A stretch of DNA of 64,000 nt from CAXTKD01 sp964244885 (GCA_964244885.1 CAXTKD010000002.1:62001-126000), one strand, 5' to 3'; shown: positions 50,173 to 59,528, counted from the first letter of the stretch. The notes: generated by a model not told the origin, from the letters alone. Numbers and translations: made by a program.

Positions 50173-50643
50173 CTACTTCACGGCTGTGGCGGATGGGCTC
50201 GCCCAGCTCCACGATTCCACCTTCCAGCCCGCGCCTGCCTTGACGAGGACGAAGGCGGTGTAGCCGGCTTCCCGCATGGTGCGGCCCTTTTGCTTGTAGG
50301 TGTAGGTGCTGCGGGTCACGACATAGGCGCGATTTCCCCGCACGACCTCATCGACCACGGGGGCGAAGGTCACCGCGCCATCGCTCTTGCCCTGCGCCGC
50401 TTCCGCCTTGCCGAGATCGGCGAGCCATTGGTCGAAGGCCTTGGGGCCGGACCAGGCGAAGGGCGCGACGTTGTCGATGATCGTGGGGGACGCGACATGC
50501 TCCGCCTTCACCGCCGCGATGTCGCCCTTGTTGAACGCCTCCATCATGCGACGGATCGGCGCCTCGACCGCGGCGTTCTGGGCGAACGCGGCCGACGAAG
50601 CGAGGCAGGCGGCCATAGCGGCCAGCATCAATGTCGATTTCAT
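50173..50643 (-). CDS. Secreted NTF2-like/SnoaL-fold protein
   Basis: A 156-residue protein with a signal peptide (TLMLAAMAACLASSAAFA). The mature part has the cone-shaped NTF2-like pattern: PIRRMMEAFNKGDIAAVKAE, then VDEVVRGNRAYVVTRSTYTY and FVLVKAGAGWKVESWSWA. These proteins are ligand-binding or enzymatic in many contexts; none can be inferred here. It lies 46 nt before the copper-related genes on the same strand in gene order but has its own start region. Confidence 0.82.
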   Translation of the reverse strand: MKSTLMLAAMAACLASSAAFAQNAAVEAPIRRMMEAFNKGDIAAVKAEHVASPTIIDNVAPFAWSGPKAFDQWLADLGKAEAAQGKSDGAVTFAPVVDEVVRGNRAYVVTRSTYTYKQKGRTMREAGYTAFVLVKAGAGWKVESWSWASPSATAVK

Positions 50644-50710
50644 AAATCCCCCTGTTCGAAACCAGATGCAGCATAGCCAGCCTTCATCGCATGTGAAGGC
50701 CGCGACGGTC

Positions 50711-51709
50711 TCAGACCATCCAGGGCGGCGGCGGCAGGTCGCGGGCGCGGAGCCACTCGGGGTTGAAGATCGTGGAGAGATAACGAAGGCCGCTGTCGCA
50801 GAGCACCGTGACGATAGTCTTGCCCGGGCCGAGCGACCGCGCAAGGTGCATCGCGCCGGCAACGTTGATGCCCGAGGAGAGGCCGACGCACAGCCCCTCG
50901 TGCTGCATCAGGTGGTAGACGATCGGCAGCGCCTCCTGGTCGGAAACGCGCCAGGCGTCGTCGATGGGAGCGCCGTCGAGGTTGGCGGTGACCCGGCTCT
51001 GGCCGATTCCTTCGGAGACCGAGCTGCCCTCGGCCCGCAGCTCGCCGCATTTGTAAAAATCGTGGAGCGAGGCGCCGTGCGGGTCGGCGAGGCCGATCAC
51101 CACGTCCTCGCTGAATTCCTTCAGCCCCAGGCCGACGCCTGCGATCGTGCCGCCGGTTCCGGCAGCGCAGATGAAGCCGTTGACCTTGCCCTCGGTCTGC
51201 CGCCAGATCTCGCAGGCGGTGGTCTTGATGTGGGCGAGGCGATTGGCGGTGTTGTCGAACTGGTTGGCCCACACCGCACCCGCCGTCTCCTCCGCCATCC
51301 GGCGCGAGGTATGGACGTAGTGCGCCGGGTTCGAATAGGCGGCGGCCGGAACGAGGACGAGCTCGGCGCCGAGCGCTCGCAGCGTCTCCTGCTTCTCGCG
51401 GCTCTGCGTCTCGGGCATCACGATGATCGTGCGATAGCCCTTGGAATTGCCGATGGTCGCGAGGCCGATTCCAGTGTTGCCCGCCGTGCCCTCAACGATC
51501 GTCCCGCCGGGAAGCAGCGTGCCCTTCTTCTCGGCATCCTCGATGATGAACAGCGCGGCGCGGTCCTTGACCGAACCGCCGGGGTTCATGAACTCGCATT
51601 TGGCGTAGATCTCGCACCCCGTCGTCTCGGACGCGGCGTGCAGCCGGATGAGCGGCGTGTTGCCGACCAGCGCCGCGACATCGGCTCCGCGGAGGGGTCT
51701 CTCTTCCAT
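50711..51709 (-). CDS. PLP-dependent cysteine synthase family protein
   Basis: A 332-residue fold-type II PLP enzyme. Visible motifs are LVGNTPLIRL, KCEFMNPGGSVKDRAALFII (Schiff-base Lys), VEGTAGNTGIGLATIGNSKG (Asn loop) and AAGTGGTIAGVGLGLKEF (phosphate loop). It most resembles cysteine synthase A or the related cystathionine beta-synthase-like group, making cysteine from O-acetylserine and sulfide. No CBS domain is present. Because it is not with other cys genes, a precise name is not given. Divergent from the solute-binding protein with 64 nt between starts. Confidence 0.88.
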   Translation of the reverse strand: MEERPLRGADVAALVGNTPLIRLHAASETTGCEIYAKCEFMNPGGSVKDRAALFIIEDAEKKGTLLPGGTIVEGTAGNTGIGLATIGNSKGYRTIIVMPETQSREKQETLRALGAELVLVPAAAYSNPAHYVHTSRRMAEETAGAVWANQFDNTANRLAHIKTTACEIWRQTEGKVNGFICAAGTGGTIAGVGLGLKEFSEDVVIGLADPHGASLHDFYKCGELRAEGSSVSEGIGQSRVTANLDGAPIDDAWRVSDQEALPIVYHLMQHEGLCVGLSSGINVAGAMHLARSLGPGKTIVTVLCDSGLRYLSTIFNPEWLRARDLPPPPWMV

Positions 51710-51773
51710 CCCGGAGCGCTTAGCCCCGCTTCTTACCCTTGCCAATCGCCCTTGCCCTGCCGACAAGCGCGAA

Positions 51774-53285
51774 ATGCAGATGCGGACCGTCTCGCTCGTC
51801 TGGCTTGCCGTCCTTGCCGCCTGCCACGGCGCGCCGGACAAGGCGCCGCGCGCCGCGCTCCGCGTCGATGTCGTCGGCGAAATGGCGCCGGGGCCGGTGC
51901 TCGACGGGCCACGCGCCGTGCTCACCCAATCGACTCAGGCCGGCCTCGTCGCGCTCGACGCCAACGGCGAGGTCGTGCCGGCGCTCGCCACCAGCTGGCG
52001 GGTCAGCGACGACGGGCTCAGCATCATCTTCCGCCTGCGCGACGCGAAATGGCAGGACGGGCGGTCGGTGACCGCGGGCGACGTCGTCGCGGTCTATCGC
52101 CGCCTGCTCGGCCCGGGCGGCAACCATCCGCTCGCCGGCCTGCTGACGGGAATCGTTAACGCCGACGGCCGCAAGCCCGCGAAGTCGATGGGCGTCAGCG
52201 ACCCCCTTCACAATATCGTCGAGATCCGGCTGACCGCGCCGCAGCCCGAGCTGCTGCAACTGCTTGCCAGCCCCAGCATGACGATCGTCCGGCGCGGCGC
52301 GAGCGCGCCATCCAACGGCGCCTTCTTGCTGGACGACGCCGCCGCGCGTCCGTTGGCGTTGCGCCGGAATGATGCCTATTTCGATTCAGGCGCGGTGCCG
52401 CTCGGGACGATCGCGCTGCTGCCGGCCGGCGATCCGCAGACGGCGATCACCAGGTTCCAGAGGCGTGAAACAGATGTCGTGATCGGCCGCAGCCTGGCGG
52501 GGCTTGCCGCCGCCGACAAGTTCGGCGCAGCGCTTCGCCTCGATCCGACACCCGGCAGCTATGGCTATATCGCGAACCTGAAGCGCGGCCCGCTTGCCGA
52601 TCCGCGCGTCCGCCGCGCCCTGGCGATGGCGGCCGACCGCGAAGGGCTGGTGGCGGGCCTTACGAGGCTGCGCGGCGTCAAGTCGCTGACCAGCCTCGTC
52701 CCCGTGCTCCGAAGCGATCCCGAGCCCGCCCGGCCCGACTGGAGCGACTGGCTTCCCGACGCCCGGATCGCCGAGGCGACGCGGCTGCTCGCCGAGGCGG
52801 GCTATGGGCCGGACAAGCCGCTGTCGGTCAGCCTGCTCCTGCCGCCCGGCGACGAGCATCGCATGGTGCTGGCCGCGGTCGCGGCGGGCTGGGTGAAGCT
52901 CGGCGTGCAGACCATCGCGATCGAGAAGGGAGGGAAGGACTTCGCCGCCTCGGTCGCCCAGGGCCGCTTCGACCTCGCGGTCGCCGAGCGCCATGCCGTC
53001 GCCGACACGCCGCTGTTCTTCCTGGCGCCGTTCCGTTGCGCCGCCGCGCGGACGTGCAACCGCGCCGCCGACGCCTTGCTCGCCTCGGCCCGCGTCACGC
53101 CGAACGCCGTCGAGCGGGCGCAGACGATCCGCAAGGCCGAGCAGATGATCGCCGACGACACGCCCGAGATCGTCCTGCTCGCGGTGCCGCGCTGGGCGCT
53201 GGTCGCGGCGCGGGTCTCGGGCTGGTCGCCGAACGCGCTGTCGTCGCACCCGCTGTCGCGGCTGGACGTTCTGCCGCCGGGCTGA
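51774..53285 (+). CDS. ABC transporter substrate-binding lipoprotein, SBP_bac_5 (peptide) family
   Basis: A 503-residue lipoprotein; the signal peptide MRTVSLVWLAVLAAC ends in the lipobox LAAC. The mature protein has the family 5 pattern: VVPALATSWRVSDDGLSIIF, RLRDAKWQDGRSVTAGDVVA, then a central PRVRRALAMAADREGLV and FDLAVAERHAVADTPLFFLA. These proteins bind peptides or other solutes for ABC import. No permease or ATPase gene is nearby, so it is an orphan here. ATG at 51774 or 51780 are both possible. Confidence 0.88.
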   Translation: MQMRTVSLVWLAVLAACHGAPDKAPRAALRVDVVGEMAPGPVLDGPRAVLTQSTQAGLVALDANGEVVPALATSWRVSDDGLSIIFRLRDAKWQDGRSVTAGDVVAVYRRLLGPGGNHPLAGLLTGIVNADGRKPAKSMGVSDPLHNIVEIRLTAPQPELLQLLASPSMTIVRRGASAPSNGAFLLDDAAARPLALRRNDAYFDSGAVPLGTIALLPAGDPQTAITRFQRRETDVVIGRSLAGLAAADKFGAALRLDPTPGSYGYIANLKRGPLADPRVRRALAMAADREGLVAGLTRLRGVKSLTSLVPVLRSDPEPARPDWSDWLPDARIAEATRLLAEAGYGPDKPLSVSLLLPPGDEHRMVLAAVAAGWVKLGVQTIAIEKGGKDFAASVAQGRFDLAVAERHAVADTPLFFLAPFRCAAARTCNRAADALLASARVTPNAVERAQTIRKAEQMIADDTPEIVLLAVPRWALVAARVSGWSPNALSSHPLSRLDVLPPG

Positions 53286-53369
53286 CCGCCCTATCGGCAC
53301 CGACAGGAGAAATCGCACCGGACGGCTGGTAAAGCCGGACGCAAGTATCGACCCATGGGGAGTTTTCCG

Positions 53370-55412
53370 ATGTCCGTCATTACCACCCGCCAGGACGGCG
53401 ACGTTTTGGTCGTCACCTCGAACAATCCGCCGGTCAACGCGCTCGGCCACGCCGTCCGCTCGGGGCTCGCCGATGCGATGAAGGAGGCGGCAGCCGACGA
53501 CGGCGTCAAGGCGGTGGTGATCATCGGCGCCGGCAAGACCTTCTTCGCGGGCGCCGACATCACCGAGTTCGGCAAGGCGCCGCAGGAGCCCGGCCTGGGC
53601 GCGGTGATCGACGCGATCGAGGCGAGCGCCAAGCCCGTCGTCGCGGCGATCCACGGCACCGCGCTCGGCGGCGGGCTGGAGGTGGCGCTCGGCTGCAACT
53701 ACCGCGTCGCGGTGCCGTCGGCGAAGCTCGGGCTGCCCGAGGTCAAGCTCGGCCTGCTGCCCGGCGCAGGGGGCACCCAGCGCCTGCCGCGAGTCGTCGG
53801 CGTGCCCGAGGCGCTGGAGATGATCGCGACAGGCGACCCGATCTCGGCGAAGAAGGCGGAGGCGATCGGCCTGGTCGACTGGATCGTCGGCGAGACCAGC
53901 CTAGAGGCCGACGCCATCGCCTTCGCGCGCGAGGTCGCCGGGCGCGACAGCCACCCCGTCGCCGCCAAGCGCACCGACAAGCTGGAGGAAGCCGTCCGCG
54001 ACCCCGCGCTGTTCGACCGCTTCCGCCAGGAGCATGCTCGCAAACTGAAGGGCTTCGAAGCGCCCGAGGCTTGCATCCAGGCGGTCAAGGCGGCGGTCGA
54101 TCTGCCCTTCGCCAAGGGCATGGCGAAAGAGCGCGAGCTGTTCATGAAGCTGATGAACGGCAACCAATCGAAGGCGCAGCGCCACTTGTTCTTCGCCGAG
54201 CGCGCCGCCTCCAAGATCGACGACGTGCCGCGCGACACCCCGCTCCGGCCGATCAAGAAGGTCGGCGTCATCGGCGCGGGCACGATGGGCGGCGGCATCT
54301 CGATGAACTTCCTGTCGGCCGGCATCCCGGTGACGATCGTCGAGATGGCGCAGGAGGCGCTCGACCGCGGCACCGGCGTGATCCGCAAGAATTACGAGGC
54401 GTCGGCGGCCAAGGGCCGGCTGAAGCCGGAGCAGGTCGAGTCGGCAATGGGCGCGCTCAGCCCGACGCTCGACTTCGAGGCGCTCAAGGACTGCGACCTG
54501 ATCATCGAGGCGGTCTACGAGACGATGGAGGTTAAGAAGGACATCTTCGGCCGCTTGGACAAGATCGCCAAGCCGGGCGCCATCCTCGCCTCCAACACCA
54601 GCTACCTGAACGTCGACGAGATCGCGGGGAGCACGTCGCGGCCGCAGGACGTGCTCGGCATGCATTTCTTCTCGCCGGCGAACGTGATGAAACTGCTGGA
54701 GGTCGTGCGCGGCGCGCAGACCGCGCCCGACGTGCTGGCGACGGTCATGGACCTCGCCAAGAAAATCCGGAAGGTCGCGGTGGTGTCGGGCGTCTGCCAC
54801 GGCTTCATCGGCAACCGCATGCTGATGCCGCGCCAGGTCGAGGCGATGAAGCTGCTGATGGAAGGCGCGACGCCGCAGCAGATCGACCGCGTCCATGTCG
54901 AGTTCGGAATGCCGATGGGGCCATTCCAGATGAGCGACCTGGCCGGTGTCGACATCGGCTGGCACCGCGACCCGACGCGCATCGAGAGCATCCGCGACGC
55001 GCTCGCCGCCGAAGGGCGCTGGGGTCAGAAGAAGCTCGCCGGCTTCTACGATTACGACGAGCGCCGCACGCCCTCGCCCTCCCCGCGCGTCGCCGAGATC
55101 ATCGACGAGTTCCGCGCTAAGACGGGGTCGAAGACCCGCGAGATAAGCGTCGAGGAGATCGTCGAGCGGACGCTCTACACGATGGTCAACGAGGGCGCGC
55201 TGATCCTCGAGGAGAAGATGGCGCAGCGCGCGTCGGACATCGATGTCGTCTGGATCTACGGCTACGGCTGGCCGGTCTATCGCGGCGGGCCGATGTTTTG
55301 GGCGGACACCGAGGGCCTGCCGAAAATCGTCGCCGGTCTCGAGAAGCACGGCTTCGCGGTCGCGCCGCTGCTGAAGGCGAAGGCCGAGACGGGCGAGACC
55401 TTCAATGGCTGA
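53370..55412 (+). CDS. fadB: Bifunctional enoyl-CoA hydratase/3-hydroxyacyl-CoA dehydrogenase (FadB-like)
   Basis: A 680-residue fusion. The N-terminal crotonase domain (about 1-190) has AGADITEFGKAP, GTALGGGLEVALGCNYRVAV (oxyanion hole) and LPEVKLGLLPGAGGTQRLPR with the catalytic Glu. The dehydrogenase starts near residue 295 (KVGVIGAGTMGGGISMNFLS, NAD fold) and has SNTSYLNVDEIA, MHFFSPANVMKLLEVVRG (catalytic His) and FIGNRMLMPR. It catalyses two steps of beta-oxidation. ATG at 53370 has GGGGAG upstream. First gene of an operon with two acyl-CoA dehydrogenases. FadJ or a dedicated degradation paralogue are alternatives. Confidence 0.92.
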   Translation: MSVITTRQDGDVLVVTSNNPPVNALGHAVRSGLADAMKEAAADDGVKAVVIIGAGKTFFAGADITEFGKAPQEPGLGAVIDAIEASAKPVVAAIHGTALGGGLEVALGCNYRVAVPSAKLGLPEVKLGLLPGAGGTQRLPRVVGVPEALEMIATGDPISAKKAEAIGLVDWIVGETSLEADAIAFAREVAGRDSHPVAAKRTDKLEEAVRDPALFDRFRQEHARKLKGFEAPEACIQAVKAAVDLPFAKGMAKERELFMKLMNGNQSKAQRHLFFAERAASKIDDVPRDTPLRPIKKVGVIGAGTMGGGISMNFLSAGIPVTIVEMAQEALDRGTGVIRKNYEASAAKGRLKPEQVESAMGALSPTLDFEALKDCDLIIEAVYETMEVKKDIFGRLDKIAKPGAILASNTSYLNVDEIAGSTSRPQDVLGMHFFSPANVMKLLEVVRGAQTAPDVLATVMDLAKKIRKVAVVSGVCHGFIGNRMLMPRQVEAMKLLMEGATPQQIDRVHVEFGMPMGPFQMSDLAGVDIGWHRDPTRIESIRDALAAEGRWGQKKLAGFYDYDERRTPSPSPRVAEIIDEFRAKTGSKTREISVEEIVERTLYTMVNEGALILEEKMAQRASDIDVVWIYGYGWPVYRGGPMFWADTEGLPKIVAGLEKHGFAVAPLLKAKAETGETFNG

Positions 55413-56586
55413 TCTCGACAGCTTCCGCGCCGAGACCCACGCCTGGCTCGAGGCGAACTGCCCGCCCGAGATGCGCGCGCCGCTGACCTCCGAGGACGAC
55501 GTCAACTGGGGCGGCCGCAAGGCGACGTTCGCGCCGGGCCAGAAGCTCTGGATGGACCGCATGGCGGAGCGCGGCTGGACCGTCCCCGACTGGCCTGTCG
55601 CCTACGGCGGCGGCGGGCTGTCGCCGGCCGAGACCAAGGTTCTGCGCGAGGAAATGGCGCAGCTCGGCTGCCGCAACCCGCTCGCCTCCTTCGGCATCTC
55701 GATGCTCGGGCCGGCGCTGCTCAGATACGGCACCGAGGAACAGAAGCTCGATCATCTGACGAAGATCGCGCGCGGCGAGATCCGCTGGTGCCAGGGCTAT
55801 TCCGAGCCGAACGCCGGCTCCGACCTCGCGGCGCTCGCGACCAAGGCGGAAGACCGAGGCGATCACTTCCTCGTCAACGGCCAGAAGATCTGGACGAGCT
55901 ACGCCGACAAGGCGGACTGGATCTTCTGCCTCGTCCGCACCGACACGACGACCAAGCAGGGGGGCATCAGCTTCCTGCTGTTCGATATGGAGACGCCAGG
56001 CGTCTCGACCAGGCCGATCCTGCTGATCTCGGGCTACTCGCCGTTTTGCGAGACCTTCTTCGACGACGTGAAGGTGCCGAAGAAGAACCTCGTCGGCGAG
56101 CTCAACAAGGGCTGGGATGTGGCGAAGTATCTGCTCGGCCACGAGCGCGAGATGATCTCGGGCATGGGCCTCGGCGGTGGCGGCGGCAAGAGCTTGGGCA
56201 AGAGCGCGCTGGAGACGATCGGCGCCGAGCCCGACGGCCGGCTGGACGACCCCGTGCTCCGCGCCCGCATCGCGCTGTTCGAGGTCCGCTCGGCGGCCTT
56301 CCGCGCGATGTCCGAGAAATTCATGGACGAGCTGAAGGCGAAGCGCGCCCACCCGGCGCAACCGTCGATGATGAAATATTACGGCACCGAGCTGAACAAG
56401 GCGCGCCACGAGCTGGCGATGGCGGCGGGCGGCAGCGATGCGCTGGAATGGGAGAGCGAGGAATCGCGCGGCGGCACGGCGGCGCGCGCCTGGCTCCGGA
56501 CCAAGGCCAATTCGATCGAGGGCGGAACAAGCGAGATCCAGCTCAACATCATCGCCAAGCGCATCCTCGAACTGCCGGGAAGCTGA
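55405..56586 (+). CDS. Acyl-CoA dehydrogenase, catalytic-type
   Basis: A 393-residue FAD enzyme. WCQGYSEPNAGSDLAALATK and NGQKIWTSYADKADWIFCLV are the FAD/substrate motifs; the C-terminal SIEGGTSEIQLNIIAKRILE carries the catalytic Glu position. It overlaps the preceding fadB-like gene by 8 nt and lies 4 nt before the second dehydrogenase. Type and chain specificity cannot be read from sequence; related pairs work on branched, steroid side-chain or terpenoid acyl-CoA. Confidence 0.93.
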   Translation: MADLDSFRAETHAWLEANCPPEMRAPLTSEDDVNWGGRKATFAPGQKLWMDRMAERGWTVPDWPVAYGGGGLSPAETKVLREEMAQLGCRNPLASFGISMLGPALLRYGTEEQKLDHLTKIARGEIRWCQGYSEPNAGSDLAALATKAEDRGDHFLVNGQKIWTSYADKADWIFCLVRTDTTTKQGGISFLLFDMETPGVSTRPILLISGYSPFCETFFDDVKVPKKNLVGELNKGWDVAKYLLGHEREMISGMGLGGGGGKSLGKSALETIGAEPDGRLDDPVLRARIALFEVRSAAFRAMSEKFMDELKAKRAHPAQPSMMKYYGTELNKARHELAMAAGGSDALEWESEESRGGTAARAWLRTKANSIEGGTSEIQLNIIAKRILELPGS

Positions 56587-56590
56587 TCGC

Positions 56591-57727
56591 ATGCCGATGT
56601 TCCTGAACGACGACCAGGCGATGCTGCGTGACATGGCGCGGCCCTTCCTCGCCGAGCATGCGCCCGTCTCGCACATGCGCGCGCTCCGCGATGCCAAGGA
56701 CGCGACCGGCTTCTCGCGCGACCTGTGGAAGCAGTTCGCCGAGATGGGCCTGACCGGCATCCTCGTCGGCGACAGCGACGGCGGCATGGGCCTCGGCCAT
56801 GTCGAGGCCGGCATCGTGCTGGAGGAGATCGGCCGCAACCTGTCCCCCTCCCCCTTCCTCTCGACCTCGGTCGGCGCGGTCACCGCGCTCAAAGACGGCA
56901 GCGCCGAGCAGCGGTCGCGCTGGCTGCCCGGCATCGTCGCGGGCGACACCGTCGCCGGCCTGGCGATCGACGAGGGCGCCAAGCACCGCCCCGCCAGCAT
57001 CGCGCTCAAGGCCGAGCGGTCGGGCAACGGCTTCCGGCTGACCGGCGCCAAGCGCTTCGTCGCCCACGGCCACGCCGCCGATCTGCTGATCGTCGCGGCC
57101 CGCACCGCCGGCGCGCCGGGCGAGCCCCATGGCCTCACCCTTTTCGCCGTGCCGCGCGACACCGCCAAGCTCACTGCCACCCCGGAGCGTCTCGCAGACG
57201 CCAGCCTCGCCTCACGCCTGGCGTTCGACGGCGTCGAGGTCGATGCGGACGCGGTGATCGGAGACATCGACGGCGGCTGCACGGGGCTCGGCAAGGTGCT
57301 CGGCGCGGTCCGCACCGGCGCGGCCGCCGAGATGCTCGGCGTCGGCGGCGGCGCGATGGGCCTAACAATCGACTACCTCAAGGAGCGCAAGCAGTTCGGC
57401 CAGATCATCGGCAGCTTCCAGGCGCTCCAGCACCGCGCCGCGCATCTCTATTCGGAGATGGAGGTGGCGCGCGCCGCCGTCCTCAAGGCGCAGCAGCTGC
57501 TCGACGCCGGCGACCCCAAGGCCGATCGCGCGGTGATGGTCGCCAAGGCGATGACCGGCCTCGCGACGACGCTCGCCGTCCAGGAAGGCGTCCAGATGCA
57601 CGGCGGCATGGGGATGACCGACGAGTTCGACATCGGCCTGTTCATGAAGCGCGGCCGGGTGCTGGCCGAGATGTTCGGCGACACCGACTTCCACGCCGAC
57701 CAGTTGGCGCGGCTGGCGGGGTATTAG
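56591..57727 (+). CDS. Acyl-CoA dehydrogenase homologue lacking the usual catalytic motif
   Basis: A 378-residue member of the same fold: FLNDDQAMLRDMARPFLAEH, LVGDSDGGMGLGHVEAGIVL, DYLKERKQFGQIIGSFQALQ and VQMHGGMGMTDEFDIGLFMK. The usual C-terminal EGT-type segment with the catalytic Glu is absent; the protein ends LAEMFGDTDFHADQLARL. In heteromeric acyl-CoA dehydrogenases one subunit similarly lacks the base, so this may pair with the product of the gene 4 nt upstream. Confidence 0.88.
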   Translation: MPMFLNDDQAMLRDMARPFLAEHAPVSHMRALRDAKDATGFSRDLWKQFAEMGLTGILVGDSDGGMGLGHVEAGIVLEEIGRNLSPSPFLSTSVGAVTALKDGSAEQRSRWLPGIVAGDTVAGLAIDEGAKHRPASIALKAERSGNGFRLTGAKRFVAHGHAADLLIVAARTAGAPGEPHGLTLFAVPRDTAKLTATPERLADASLASRLAFDGVEVDADAVIGDIDGGCTGLGKVLGAVRTGAAAEMLGVGGGAMGLTIDYLKERKQFGQIIGSFQALQHRAAHLYSEMEVARAAVLKAQQLLDAGDPKADRAVMVAKAMTGLATTLAVQEGVQMHGGMGMTDEFDIGLFMKRGRVLAEMFGDTDFHADQLARLAGY

Positions 57728-57733
57728 CGCTAT

Positions 57734-57838
57734 AAGCCCCTACCCTTCAGGGGAGGGGTTGGGGTGGGGGCTATCCGTTAACTCAGCACGTGCGGGGAGG
57801 CCCCACCCCCTGCCCCTCCCCTGAAGGGGAGGGGTGAG
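57734..57838. repeat. G/C-run inverted repeat, copy 3
   Basis: Left arm CCTACCCTTCAGGGGAGGGG with GGGGTGGGGG, and right arm CCCCACCCCCTGCCCCTCCC with CTGAAGGGGAGGGG, mirror each other around about 30 nt. Same family as 19745-19860. It lies between two convergent genes and could serve as a bidirectional end-of-transcript hairpin. Confidence 0.85.
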
Positions 57839-57840
57839 CC

Positions 57841-58572
57841 TCAATCGTGGCAGGGCTTGATGCGCGCGGTCGCGGGGCGGGGGGCGTCGGTTTCAAATAC
57901 CGCGAGATAGGCCTTGTCGCGCGCCAGCGGGTAGATCGCCGACTGGCGGTAGCCGACCTGCGCCAGCTCGCAGGCGAGGAGCTTGGGCGGCGTGCCGTGG
58001 CGGTTGGTCGGCTGGTCGACGTCGACCACCGCCACCCGCGCCCCGGGCTTCAGCGCCGCGTGGAGATTCCACAGCAGGCCATAGGGCTGGGTGACCTCGT
58101 GATACATGTGCACGAGCAGCGCGACGTCGGCCTCGCCGACCGGTAACCGGGGGTCGTGCGCCTCGCCCAGCGACACTTCGACATTGTCGAGATGCTCGGC
58201 GTCGACCCGGCCCTTCAAGCGCGACAGATAGGCGGGGACGATGTCCTCGGCGAGCACCTGGCCGGTCGGGCCGACGCGGCGCGCCAGGCGGACGGTGTAA
58301 TAGCCGTTGCCCGCGCCGATGTCGGCGACGGTCATGCCGGGGCCGATGCTCAGCAGGTCCATGACGCGCGCCGCCTCGCCCGCCTCGTCGCGCTGCTCCT
58401 CGTTGGTCCATTGATCGCTGGTGATCGACGCGACGGCGCGATCGGGCTTGGGGAAGGCGTTGGCGGGCTTGCCCGGGGGGCCGGCGAAGGAGATCGAGCC
58501 GGTCGGTTCGGACGCGCCGCAGGCCGCGACGAGCGCGAACGCGAGCAAGGCGGCGAGGCGGCGGCGCATCAT
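57841..58572 (-). CDS. SAM-dependent methyltransferase-like lipoprotein
   Basis: A 243-residue protein. The N-terminus MMRRRLAALLAFALVAACGA is a lipoprotein signal peptide with an AAC lipobox. The mature protein has a class I methyltransferase fold: GPGMTVADIGAGNGYYTVRL (SAM motif I), VGEADVALLVHMYHEVTQPY and KPGARVAVVDVDQP. Such exported methyltransferase-like proteins occur in Sphingomonadales, but SAM is not expected in the periplasm, so its activity there is unclear. Convergent with the acyl-CoA dehydrogenases. Confidence 0.85.
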   Translation of the reverse strand: MMRRRLAALLAFALVAACGASEPTGSISFAGPPGKPANAFPKPDRAVASITSDQWTNEEQRDEAGEAARVMDLLSIGPGMTVADIGAGNGYYTVRLARRVGPTGQVLAEDIVPAYLSRLKGRVDAEHLDNVEVSLGEAHDPRLPVGEADVALLVHMYHEVTQPYGLLWNLHAALKPGARVAVVDVDQPTNRHGTPPKLLACELAQVGYRQSAIYPLARDKAYLAVFETDAPRPATARIKPCHD

Positions 58573-58609
58573 CGTTGAATAGGCCCGCCGCGCCGCGCTC
58601 GGCAAGCGG

Positions 58610-59482
58610 CTATGGCCTGACCCGGATCAGGCCTTCCTGCGCGGCGCTCGCGACGAGCCGGCCGTCGCGCGTGAAGATCGAGCCGCGGTTGAAGCCGCGG
58701 GCGCCGCCGGCGCGCGGGCTGTCGGTCGAATAGAGCAGCCACTCGTCGGCGCGGAAGCGGTCGTGGAACCACAGCGCGTGGTCGAGGCTCGCCATCTGAA
58801 GCTTGGGATCGAACATCTGGATCGCGTGGGGCAGGATCGATGTCGAGAGCAACGCCATGTCCGACGCATAGGCGAGCATGCACTGGTGCAGCGCGTAGTC
58901 GTCGCCGATCGGCTCGGCGACGCGGAACCACATGTTGGACACCGGCTCGCGCGGCGCGGGATCGAACAGTTCGCGCGGCGAGACGGCGCGGATCTGGATC
59001 GGCGGCTGGCGCAGCCACACTTCGTGGAACGGCTTCGGAATCCGGTCGGCCTGCGCCAGCCGCAGCGCAAGCTCGTCGGTCAGTTCTTCGGGGGTGGGAA
59101 CATCGGGCATCGCGGACTGGTGGAAGACCCCGGGCTCCTCGATCTGGAAGGAGGCGGCCATGTTGAAGATCGGCCGGCCATGCTGGATGGCGACGACCCG
59201 GCGCGTCGTGAAGCTGGTGCCGTCGCGGTCGCGCTCGACGCGGTAGATGATCGGCACCGCCGGATCGCCGGGCCGGATGAAATAGGCGTGCAGCGAGTGC
59301 GGCGGCCTCGGCTCGGGCACGGTGCGGATCGCCGCGACCAGCGCCTGGGCGATCACCTGGCCGCCGAACACGCGCTTCCAGCCGGGCTGATCGGTGCGGC
59401 CGCGATAGAGATCGTCGTCGATCGTTTCGAGGTCGAGGAGCTCGATGAGCGCGGCGACGGGAGAGAGCTTGGGATCGGTCAC
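58610..59482 (-). CDS. tesB: Acyl-CoA thioesterase II
   Basis: A 290-residue double hot-dog thioesterase that hydrolyses acyl-CoA. Conserved parts are VFGGQVIAQALVAAIRTVPE, HSLHAYFIRPGDPAVPIIYR and the C-terminal SLDHALWFHDRFRADEWLLY (catalytic Asp), RGFNRGSIFTRDGRLVAS and AQEGLIR (Gln). Start is GTG at 59482 (VTDPKLSPVAALIELLDLET), the usual N-terminus for TesB. It is divergent from mgsA. Confidence 0.94.
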   Translation of the reverse strand: MTDPKLSPVAALIELLDLETIDDDLYRGRTDQPGWKRVFGGQVIAQALVAAIRTVPEPRPPHSLHAYFIRPGDPAVPIIYRVERDRDGTSFTTRRVVAIQHGRPIFNMAASFQIEEPGVFHQSAMPDVPTPEELTDELALRLAQADRIPKPFHEVWLRQPPIQIRAVSPRELFDPAPREPVSNMWFRVAEPIGDDYALHQCMLAYASDMALLSTSILPHAIQMFDPKLQMASLDHALWFHDRFRADEWLLYSTDSPRAGGARGFNRGSIFTRDGRLVASAAQEGLIRVRP

Positions 59483-59528
59483 GGGACGCTCATTGCATCG
59501 CGCGTCGCGCTGCCGCAACCTGCGGGCG

